NCBI GenBank assembly: GCA_003135495.1
Contig: PLBX01000493.1
Location: 1 to 5,417 of the forward strand
Direction of reading: 5' to 3'
Length of the DNA: 5,417 nucleotides
Source of the DNA: Acidobacteriaceae bacterium
GTDB lineage: Bacteria > Acidobacteriota > Terriglobia > Terriglobales > Acidobacteriaceae
Part shown: positions 1-5,401 of the stretch, one piece after another
Layout of the letters: every line of letters begins with the position of its first letter
Numbering within the stretch: position 1 is the stretch's first letter
Notes under the pieces: generated by a model
What the model was told of the DNA's origin: nothing
The model's database searches: none
The model's input: only the letters and a program-made list of their open reading frames with translations
Program-made: the position numbers and the translations under genes

Positions 1-788
1 CAGACTACGTCAGCGAAGTAGGTGGAGGCGTGATTGAAGGCGGCCACTTTTATTCTTGAATCGTGGGCGGTGGCAATGAAGGCATAGCACGATCCCAGGC
101 TGGTGCCGACTATGCCGAGGCGGTTGTAGCCTTGCGACTCTAGCCAGTCGAGGCAGCAGCGGGCGTCGATTACGCCCTGGCGGACTGAATCGAGGGTGCG
201 TCCGATGTTGGCGGAGACGGCGTAGTCGGCGCGATCGATTTCGGCGGGACGGCGGATATCGTGATACGGCATGCTCAGGCGCAGCACGGCGATGCCCATG
301 TAGTTGAGCACGCGGCAGAGGGCGTTGTAGGAGATGGCATCGGAGTTCCAGTGGGGCAGGAGAACTACGGCGCGGCGTCCGTGGGCGGGGAACCAGCGGG
401 CGTTCACCAAATTATTTTCCGGGAACGGCGTCGCTACGGGCGAGGTGAAGCGCAGAAAGTCGGCATGAGTGCCGCGAACTTTTTCTTCGAGGCGGGGGTC
501 GGGAGTTTCTCGTGTGCTGAAGACTAGAACTTCGCGGCGCTCCAGGCGGAAATCTGTCGGCTTCTGATAGGAATAAAACCTGTCGCTGTCCTGGATGATG
601 TGGTCGTTGAAACGCGAGAAGTACTCCAGCAGGTCGCGGGAGGCTTGGCCGGAAGGGCCGCCGTTGCAACTGGGCCAGTGCTGCGTCCAATCGAGGCCCC
701 AGTCCAGCGGACGGACGACACGATTATTGTCCACTGACGTGAGCCGCGTCTCCCAGTCGTACATCCATTTGGCGTAGCGTGATGGCAT
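1..788 (-). CDS. alpha/beta hydrolase, C-terminus beyond the window
   Basis: The reading frame is open from an ATG at 788 to the left edge: 262 codons, no stop. The translation begins MPSRYAKWMYDWE. The core shows strand-like VVLLPHWN (residues 141-148, oxyanion-hole region), then VLRLSMPYHDIRRP (168-181), and the nucleophile elbow GTSLGS (228-233) with Ser230 as the probable catalytic serine. The acid and histidine of the triad would lie beyond the edge. The order 'LPHWN ... LSMPYHDIRRP ... GTSLGS' recalls the ABHD18/DUF2048 type of hydrolase (a lipid-acting esterase in animals), but I cannot separate this from a dienelactone-hydrolase-like enzyme, and the substrate is unknown. About 120 residues precede the core, so the N-terminus is longer than in minimal hydrolases. 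No signal peptide is visible, suggesting a cytoplasmic enzyme. No Shine-Dalgarno is seen before the ATG. Codons strongly favour C in third position (GCC, GGC, CTC), more than the neighbours do. The family call is firm, the subfamily weak. Confidence 0.85.
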   Translation of the reverse strand, partial: MPSRYAKWMYDWETRLTSVDNNRVVRPLDWGLDWTQHWPSCNGGPSGQASRDLLEYFSRFNDHIIQDSDRFYSYQKPTDFRLERREVLVFSTRETPDPRLEEKVRGTHADFLRFTSPVATPFPENNLVNARWFPAHGRRAVVLLPHWNSDAISYNALCRVLNYMGIAVLRLSMPYHDIRRPAEIDRADYAVSANIGRTLDSVRQGVIDARCCLDWLESQGYNRLGIVGTSLGSCYAFIATAHDSRIKVAAFNHASTYFADVV

Positions 789-801
789 TGAGGGTAAGAC
801 G

Positions 802-810
802 TTTATAGCA
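802..810 (-). promoter_or_regulatory. possible extended -10 promoter of the alpha/beta hydrolase gene
   Basis: On the minus strand this reads TGCTATAAA, an extended -10 element (TGn followed by a hexamer matching TATAAT at five of six positions). It ends 13 nt before the ATG at 788. Transcription would start near 795 and leave a leader of only about 7 nt, which agrees with the lack of a ribosome binding site. No good -35 box lies 16-18 bp upstream; extended -10 promoters often do without one. Assigned by eye only. Confidence 0.4.
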
Positions 811-1017
811 AAAAGTGGCGGACAGGGCTTGCCGGCTGCATTCAACGGTGTCGGAGGGCGTCTGGAGAGTGAATGGCGTCATGTGAAAGGCGGATGGAAA
901 GGAGGCTGGCGGTCAGCCTTGGTGCAGGAGGGAGCTTTATGATTCCACGGGTTGACTGAAGCTGGCCGAAACTGAAAGCACTATCCGCGTTTCGCATGCG
1001 AACGTTAGGGATTGACA

Positions 1018-2304
1018 TCAGACGCCTGTGGTCGCTTCCTGAGCCCATTGCAAGGCTTGAAACCAGTTGGTGGCGACCTCTTCATCAGACAATTTTAAAC
1101 TTCTGGCAATTTCGCTTGATTCTGCCCATCGCCCTGACTCGTGGGCCAACATGAGTTTATACAAGGGCTGAAGAGTGCTTTTCTGGCCGAGCAGGGCCGC
1201 CTTGATTTCTCGCTCTACGGGAATTTGTTCGAGGAGGACCTCCACGCTGACTTCCAGAATGGCGTCCATCACCGAGAGCAGGCCCATAAGAAAAAGATCG
1301 CCATCCGACTGCACGTGCTTGGAAAGAAGTTCGCAAAAGCGGGCGCGAGCCAATCCCATGAGGATGAGTTCGCTGCAGGTTTGCTCGGCAGCGCCTACTG
1401 TAACAATGAGGCGGATCCAGCGCCGCATCTCGCGCTCTCCGAGGATAGCCATGGCATGGCGGATCGATTTGACTTCGAGGGACAAGCCAAAGACAGGCGA
1501 ATTCAGATAGCGGAGCAAGCGATACGAAATCGAGGCTTCCTGTTTCAATAAGCCTTCGAGTTCAACCATATCGATTTCCGCGCGGGAAACCATTTCCAGC
1601 AGCCGAACATAGTGCACCCGGCTGGCTGGAAGCTCGCGGCCTATGACGAGTTCGGGACGGCAGAAGAAATATCCCTGGAAATAAGTAAATCCCATATCGC
1701 GGGCTTGTTGAAACTCGTGGGGCGTCTCGAGTTTTTCCGCGAGCATTTTGCACTTGGGAGTTGCAAACCTTCTTATCATTGCCGCGCGTTCCTCGGGGCG
1801 TGTAGCGCGGACATCAACCTTGATGATGTCGGCAAATTCGCAAAGGGGTATGCGCGGATCGTTGGGCGCGAAGTCATCCAGCGCGATGAGATAGCCTGCT
1901 GCTTTGAGGCGCTTGCATGCGGCAATGACGCGATCTTCAGGCTCGACCGTTTCCAGAATCTCTGCTACCGCCTGCGACGGAGGCAAGAGGGTGATGAGAT
2001 CTTTGAACAAGACTTCTCGTGTGCAGTTCACGAAAGCGCGGCGGTTATCGCAGAGGGTGGTGATGCCAAAGAGCAAGGAACTGTCCAAAGTGGATCGGGC
2101 GGCCAGTTCGGGATCGGCGTTGAAGAAGTCTTCGACGCCATTTCGGAAAAGAATTTCGTATCCGAAAACATTCTGAGCTCGATCGAGTATTGCCTGACGG
2201 GCAACGTAGCGCTGACCGGGCAACGCCAGTGACTGTGGTGCTTTTTCTTTTGCGGGAGAAGGTTTCACACGTACTATATCGGCGTATTTGTGAGGCGACT
2301 TCAC
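1018..2304 (-). CDS. EAL-HDOD domain signalling protein (YuxH/CdgJ type)
   Basis: A complete 428-residue protein. The family (COG3434) pairs an N-terminal EAL-like domain, which in active members hydrolyses cyclic di-GMP, with a C-terminal HDOD domain thought to mediate protein contacts in signalling. Residues 31-220 form the EAL part. Visible motifs are EIL (50-52, in place of EAL), FVN with Asn93, EILE (115-118), DDF with Asp143/Asp144, IKVD (161-164), AEKLE with Glu190, and FQGYFF with Gln210. Most metal-binding and catalytic positions are thus kept, but the usual DFGTGYSSL loop reads DFAPNDPRI, so activity is uncertain. Residues about 225-420 form the HDOD domain: LLRYLNSPVFGL (263-274) followed by SIRHAMAILGEREMRRW (280-296). 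No membrane segment or signal peptide is seen, so it is probably cytosolic. The start is GTG at 2304 with no clear Shine-Dalgarno; an in-frame CTG lies 30 bp upstream, before a TGA stop, and the first internal Met (176) is far inside the EAL domain. It is divergent from the receiver-like gene at 2833. Confidence 0.93.
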   Translation of the reverse strand: MKSPHKYADIVRVKPSPAKEKAPQSLALPGQRYVARQAILDRAQNVFGYEILFRNGVEDFFNADPELAARSTLDSSLLFGITTLCDNRRAFVNCTREVLFKDLITLLPPSQAVAEILETVEPEDRVIAACKRLKAAGYLIALDDFAPNDPRIPLCEFADIIKVDVRATRPEERAAMIRRFATPKCKMLAEKLETPHEFQQARDMGFTYFQGYFFCRPELVIGRELPASRVHYVRLLEMVSRAEIDMVELEGLLKQEASISYRLLRYLNSPVFGLSLEVKSIRHAMAILGEREMRRWIRLIVTVGAAEQTCSELILMGLARARFCELLSKHVQSDGDLFLMGLLSVMDAILEVSVEVLLEQIPVEREIKAALLGQKSTLQPLYKLMLAHESGRWAESSEIARSLKLSDEEVATNWFQALQWAQEATTGV

Positions 2305-2372
2305 AGATTGTTGAAAAACTTGGTGTTGGAGGCGCAGTCCTCAAAGGGCATCTCATTGCAAAGAACTTACGG

Positions 2373-2386
2373 ATCGCTTAAGCGAT
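2373..2386. promoter_or_regulatory. 14-bp perfect palindrome, possible operator
   Basis: ATCGCTTAAGCGAT is a perfect palindrome with 7-bp half sites, about 69 bp upstream of the GTG start of the EAL-HDOD gene. Position and dimer-site symmetry fit a transcription-factor operator. A palindrome of this length has a fair chance of arising by accident in 5.4 kb, and no cognate regulator can be named. Confidence 0.3.
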
Positions 2387-2708
2387 GCGCTGAGACGAAA
2401 CTTGAGTTTTGCAGCGGACTGGTGCGGTCGGCAATTTGCAATGCGTGACGCTGTGTTGCATACAGAACATAGCGCCAGGCTACGACCTCCAATGCCCGGT
2501 GTGGAAAACTAAGGTCACTCACCCCTTGCGCACAGGATGGTTTCGTGAGTAACATCAAGATGTTCCCAATGGCTTGCCTTCCAGGCTGGCCGTTCGCGCC
2601 AATACGACTCCCGGCGCCTAGATTTAGAAAAGTTTGAACATCGTCTTCGAATAGCGTTCTCGAATAGCATCCAGCCGATGTGGGGTAGGGGCTGCAGGTA
2701 GCCGAAGT

Positions 2709-2749
2709 GTAGTGAGCACGTGTGGGAAGTTACGTGTTCCGCACTCTAC
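2709..2749 (+). other. possible imperfect RNA stem-loop in the leader of the receiver-like gene
   Basis: GTGTGGGAA (2720-2728) can pair with TTCCGCAC (2737-2744), with one G-U pair and one bulged G, around the loop GTTACGTG. The flanks GTAG (2709-2712) and CTAC (2746-2749) can extend the stem across an interior loop. A smaller hairpin, GGCT/AGCC, lies just upstream (2690-2703). With the perfect hairpin at 2778-2798 this could form a folded 5' leader, provided transcription begins upstream of it, which the sequence does not establish. Confidence 0.25.
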
Positions 2750-2777
2750 GCGCCGAATGGAAATCGAATACAGGGTG

Positions 2778-2798
2778 AAGGCCTGCGATTCAGGCCTT
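2778..2798 (+). repeat. perfect 8-bp inverted repeat upstream of the receiver-like gene
   Basis: AAGGCCTG (2778-2785) and CAGGCCTT (2791-2798) are exact reverse complements around the 5-nt loop CGATT. The stem ends 34 nt before the ATG at 2833. No T-run follows on the plus strand (GGGATTAACTTC), so it is not a standard intrinsic terminator in that direction. It could be an RNA hairpin in the leader, a stability element, or a protein-binding site on DNA. Confidence 0.55.
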
Positions 2799-2820
2799 GG
2801 GATTAACTTCAAATTTTAAC

Positions 2821-2825
2821 AAGAG
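2821..2825 (+). promoter_or_regulatory. weak ribosome binding site that decides the start at 2833
   Basis: AAGAG sits 7 nt before the ATG at 2833 in an A-rich context. It matches the anti-Shine-Dalgarno only partly, but it is the best such site near any plus-strand start in this window and favours ATG 2833 over the upstream TTG at 2797. Confidence 0.45.
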
Positions 2826-2832
2826 AAAAAAT

Positions 2833-3501
2833 ATGAATGCAGGACCCGGACATCCCTCCCCAGGTGGAGGGAAACATAGACGGCGCCGCGGACGGCGTCC
2901 GGCGAGACGAGCTGCTGGTGGCCCGATGGGCCGCGATCGTCAGGAGCATCAGGGAATCTTCACGGCTCCCATGGATCACAGCTACCGTGCCAACATGGGC
3001 AACGACAACGGCAATGGCGGCGGTCGAGGGCCGCGCCGGCCTGGCTTCTCTTCGTCGTATCCAGTGACAGATCCAGAACCATTGCCGGTTCCGCAAGAAA
3101 ACGCGGCATCGCGTGTGTTTGCCTTTGTTGAAGATCTTTTCTTCCTGAGCAAGATTCAGGATACCGGCCGCAAAATGAATGTGAAGGTTGAGTTCGTCAA
3201 GAACGAAAAAGAGCTCGCCGACCGGATGAAAATGAATGGCGAAGAAAAGCCGTCGCTAATTATCTTCGACTTGAATAATGCCAACGCCAAGCCTCTGACG
3301 CTTATCCCAAAATTAAAAAGTAAGCTGAAAAAGGGAACGTCGATCATAGGATTTCTGTCTCATGTGCAGGGTGACTTGAAGCAGAAAGCGCACGAAGTGG
3401 GCTGTGACATGGTGTTACCGCGCTCTGCGTTCTCGCAAAACTTGCCACAGTTATTGCGCAGGCATGGTTCCGTAGCGGCGGATTCCGGAGCAGCCGACTA
3501 G
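2833..3501 (+). CDS. receiver-like (pseudo-receiver) protein with Arg/Gly-rich N-terminus
   Basis: A 222-residue protein with two parts. Residues 1-90 look disordered: a basic cluster KHRRRRGRRPARR (14-26), then Gly/Asn/Arg-rich sequence (NDNGNGGGRGPRRP, 57-70) and a proline-rich linker (77-88). Residues 94-210 fit a response-regulator receiver fold: VFAFVED (95-101, acidic pair Glu100/Asp101), LIIFDLN (142-148) with Asp146 at the phosphoacceptor position, IIGFLSH (171-177) with Ser176 at the conserved Thr/Ser position, and MVLPRSAF (193-200), where the usual Lys-Pro is Pro-Arg. Loss of that lysine suggests weak, altered or no phosphorylation switching. No output domain follows; the basic tail may instead bind nucleic acid, which is an inference. 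The ATG at 2833 has a partial Shine-Dalgarno, AAGAG (2821-2825), at 7-nt spacing, so I prefer it to the in-frame TTG at 2797, which falls inside the inverted repeat. No kinase gene is nearby. Confidence 0.85.
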   Translation: MNAGPGHPSPGGGKHRRRRGRRPARRAAGGPMGRDRQEHQGIFTAPMDHSYRANMGNDNGNGGGRGPRRPGFSSSYPVTDPEPLPVPQENAASRVFAFVEDLFFLSKIQDTGRKMNVKVEFVKNEKELADRMKMNGEEKPSLIIFDLNNANAKPLTLIPKLKSKLKKGTSIIGFLSHVQGDLKQKAHEVGCDMVLPRSAFSQNLPQLLRRHGSVAADSGAAD

Positions 3502-3570
3502 GTAGGTGAGAAGCGCGCAGCAGGAAGAGATCAGCGGAAAGAATGTCACGCCATGCGCGTCGGCTGAGCC

Positions 3571-3579
3571 TGTTACAAT
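3571..3579 (+). promoter_or_regulatory. extended -10 promoter, probably giving a leaderless mRNA
   Basis: TGTTACAAT is an extended -10 element (TGn plus a hexamer matching TATAAT at five of six positions). Its last base is 7 nt before the GTG at 3586, the usual distance to the transcription start. Transcription would therefore begin at or next to the start codon. No convincing -35 hexamer is seen at normal spacing. Assigned by eye, not tested. Confidence 0.5.
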
Positions 3580-3585
3580 TTCGCC

Positions 3586-4296
3586 GTGTTCCCTCACAAA
3601 ATTCTAATCGCGATGGCCGCAATTTCGATGGTTGCGGCAGCCTATTCCCAGCAACCTCCGGTAAAAGTTAACGTTCTTAACGTGTGTGCTCCGTCGGCGG
3701 ATGAAAAGAAAGAATTAACGTCCGCGCTGGCGAAACTGCCTGGGAAACCTGTCTTTGGCAAGGACTACGAAGTCTCGCGCGGACATTCGACGCTCGACCA
3801 GAACACGCCGATTCCGGGCATGGAAAAATTGCCTCCTGGCGCGATATCGGCAGCCGATTATGTGCGAGTGCGACGCGAGTTTCCCGATAGTACATTCTTC
3901 AGCAACGTCCAGTATTCATTCAGCGTGGATGCGAAAGATATGGTGGAGACGCTGGTGCTGCGGGTGCGCGATCCCAAAGACTTGATGCAGATTTCGATCG
4001 AAGACACGGCTTCGGCGGTGGTTTCGACAGCCGCAATGTTATCGACGAGCACTCCGGTGTCGCGAGTAAAGCTAGAGCGCTTTGGCAAGGCATCGGTCGT
4101 GCTGGCGCGATGTTCGGCGGCGGAGGGAAATCCGACCACGGATCAGAGTAGCTACGAGCCCATTTTTCGCGATGCCTCGTCGATTATGGAGCGTTACCGG
4201 GACGCGTTGGGCGTGCGTAAGATGGTGCCTCATGAATTGGCGGCCTTAGGCGTGGGACGCGCGGCGAAGGTTTCCACGAGCGGGGGCAAGAAGTGA
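3586..4296 (+). CDS. exported protein of unknown function
   Basis: A 236-residue protein that I do not recognise. The N-terminus is a good Sec signal peptide: a short n-region with Lys5, a hydrophobic core (ILIAMAAISMVAAA, 6-19) and a likely cleavage after AYS (residue 21), leaving a mature protein that begins QQPPVKVNVLNVC. No lipobox cysteine and no further membrane segment are present, so it should be periplasmic or secreted. The mature part has two cysteines, Cys34 and Cys176, which could form a disulfide. It contains likely beta-rich segments (VQYSFSVDAKDMVETLVLRV, 108-127) and a short Gly/Lys-rich tail. The GTG at 3586 is preferred to the internal ATG at 3613 because it supplies the charged n-region and matches the promoter spacing. 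No Shine-Dalgarno is visible. The previous gene ends 84 bp upstream, so read-through is possible, but the gene probably has its own promoter. It may be a conserved lineage-specific family; no catalytic motif was found. Confidence 0.8.
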   Translation: MFPHKILIAMAAISMVAAAYSQQPPVKVNVLNVCAPSADEKKELTSALAKLPGKPVFGKDYEVSRGHSTLDQNTPIPGMEKLPPGAISAADYVRVRREFPDSTFFSNVQYSFSVDAKDMVETLVLRVRDPKDLMQISIEDTASAVVSTAAMLSTSTPVSRVKLERFGKASVVLARCSAAEGNPTTDQSSYEPIFRDASSIMERYRDALGVRKMVPHELAALGVGRAAKVSTSGGKK

Positions 4297-4352
4297 ATCA
4301 ACATGAGGATGGGATTATGAGAGCTTGCCAGGTGCGGAGTTAGAGGTGCGAA

Positions 4353-4370
4353 CCGGGCGGGGACGCCCGG
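4353..4370. repeat. GC-rich stem-loop between the exported-protein gene and trxB, REP-like
   Basis: CCGGGCG (4353-4359) and CGCCCGG (4364-4370) form a perfect 7-bp GC-only stem around the loop GGGA, 57 bp after the exported-protein gene and 85 bp before trxB. CTCTCC rather than a T-run follows, so a standard intrinsic terminator is unlikely; a Rho-independent variant, an mRNA 3'-end block, or a REP-like interspersed repeat is possible. The motif resembles GC-rich stem-loops I associate with repeated intergenic sequences, but its copy number cannot be judged from this window. Confidence 0.5.
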
Positions 4371-4454
4371 CTCTCCATCTGGCTCGCTGAAGCGAAATGC
4401 GATTTTTGGAATCTATCTATTGGCACAGTTTATTACCGACATTCGATCATAAAT

Positions 4455-5384
4455 ATGGACACACGCAATGTTGTAATCATCGGCTCGGGGTGCGCTGGGC
4501 ACACCGCTGCTCTTTATACGGCCCGCGCTAACCTGAAGCCGCTGGTAATCGAAGGGCACGAGCCTGGCGGACAGCTGGGACTGACGACGCTGGTCGAAAA
4601 TTTCCCGGGTTTTCCCGACGGCATACAGGGGCCGGAATTGATCGAGAACATGCGCAAGCAGGCTGAGCGTTTTGGCGCCGAGTATCACATGGGCCATTTG
4701 ATCAAAGCTGACTTGAGCAAACAGCCTTTCGACCTGACTGTAGGCAAAGAGACGATTCAGACCCGCTCGCTGATCATTGCCAGCGGCGCGTCGGCGCGGT
4801 GGTTGGGACTACCGAGCGAGCATGCGCTGATTGGGCATGGTGTTTCGTCGTGCGCTACTTGCGATGGCTTCTTTTTTTCGGGCAAGGAAATCGCGGTGAT
4901 TGGCGGCGGCGATTCTGCCATGGAGGAAGCTACATTTCTGACTCGCTTCGCGAGTAAGGTGACGCTGATTCATCGACGTGAGGAGTTTCGGGCTTCGAAG
5001 ATTATGCTGGATCGGGCGCGAGCAAATACGAAGATCGCATTTCTCACCGATACCGTTGTGGACGAAGTTCTCGATGTGAGCAAGAAAGAAGTCACTGGTC
5101 TACGCCTGCACAATTTGAAGAGTGGCGGGAGCTGGGATTTTCCGACGAGCGCGATGTTTCTCGGGATTGGGCATATCCCGAACACCAAAGTATTCGAAGG
5201 GCAACTTGAGACTGATTCCGACGGCTACCTGGTCACGCAGAAGAATGTTTTAACCAAAGTGCCGGGCGTATTTGCCTGCGGGGATGTGCAGGATCGGCGA
5301 TATCGACAGGCCATTACCGCGGCTGGTTCGGGGTGCATGGCTGCGCTTGAAGTCGAGAAATATTTGGAAGAGGAAGGGCACTGA
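4455..5384 (+). CDS. trxB: thioredoxin reductase (NADPH)
   Basis: A complete 309-residue low-molecular-weight thioredoxin reductase, the normal bacterial length. This FAD enzyme passes electrons from NADPH through a redox-active disulfide to thioredoxin in the cytoplasm, supporting ribonucleotide reductase and thiol repair. Visible motifs: FAD loop GSGCAG (10-15) with Glu33 after the second strand; GGQL (38-41); IIASGASARWLGLPSE (107-122); the active-site disulfide CATC (Cys133, Cys136) followed by DGFFF; the NADPH loop GGGDSA (150-155) with HRREEFRAS (173-181), whose arginines select NADPH over NADH; and the C-terminal FAD motif GVFACGDV (271-278) with RQAITAAGSGCMAALEVEKY (284-303). The FAD loop has Cys13 where most relatives have proline. 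The ATG at 4455 begins just before the first beta strand, as usual. No Shine-Dalgarno is seen; TTGGCA at 4420-4425 could be a -35 box but its -10 partner is poor. No thioredoxin gene is adjacent. Confidence 0.97.
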   Translation: MDTRNVVIIGSGCAGHTAALYTARANLKPLVIEGHEPGGQLGLTTLVENFPGFPDGIQGPELIENMRKQAERFGAEYHMGHLIKADLSKQPFDLTVGKETIQTRSLIIASGASARWLGLPSEHALIGHGVSSCATCDGFFFSGKEIAVIGGGDSAMEEATFLTRFASKVTLIHRREEFRASKIMLDRARANTKIAFLTDTVVDEVLDVSKKEVTGLRLHNLKSGGSWDFPTSAMFLGIGHIPNTKVFEGQLETDSDGYLVTQKNVLTKVPGVFACGDVQDRRYRQAITAAGSGCMAALEVEKYLEEEGH

Positions 5385-5401
5385 GGGCGAAAAATCTTTA
5401 C

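Larger units (their letters stand above)
2305..2832. other. 528-bp divergent intergenic region
   Basis: No convincing gene lies here. The short minus-strand frames in it (2367-2558 and 2624-2812) resemble no protein I know and lack ribosome binding sites. The region must carry the promoters of two divergent genes, the EAL-HDOD gene to the left and the receiver-like gene to the right, but no clear -35/-10 pair was found on either strand. It does hold a 14-bp palindrome (2373-2386), a 9-bp direct repeat at 13-bp spacing (TCGAATAGC at 2647-2655 and 2660-2668), and several short stem-loops between 2690 and 2798. At this length it could also hide a small RNA. Confidence 0.6.

Noticed and set aside
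261..721. Open frames at 261-527 (plus), 412-690 and 524-721 (minus)
   Set aside because: All lie inside the alpha/beta hydrolase in other frames; only the hydrolase frame gives a catalytic motif and continuous similarity to a protein family.
991..1002. 12-bp palindrome TTCGCATGCGAA just after the EAL-HDOD gene
   Set aside because: About one such palindrome is expected by chance in a window of this size; it has no T-run and no promoter context.
842..1048. 68-codon minus-strand frame between the EAL-HDOD and hydrolase genes
   Set aside because: It overlaps the end of the EAL-HDOD gene in another frame, has no ribosome binding site, and its translation resembles no known protein.
1612..2232. 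206-codon open frame on the plus strand inside the EAL-HDOD gene
   Set aside because: It is fully antisense to a clearly recognisable EAL-HDOD coding sequence, has no recognisable domain, and such long antisense frames are expected opposite codon-biased genes. The same applies to the frames at 1141-1551, 1175-1510 and 1904-2176.
2367..2812. Minus-strand frames 2367-2558 and 2624-2812 as small genes
   Set aside because: Short, without ribosome binding sites, and with no recognisable composition or motif; the second also spans the hairpin region.
2797..2832. TTG at 2797 as start of the pseudo-receiver gene
   Set aside because: It overlaps the right arm of the inverted repeat, has no ribosome binding site and adds only 12 unremarkable residues; ATG 2833 has a partial Shine-Dalgarno at good spacing.
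4420..4436. Sigma-54-like element (TTGGCAC followed by TTAC) upstream of trxB
   Set aside because: The GG of the -24 box is followed ten bases later by TA and not the required GC, so the -12 element is missing.
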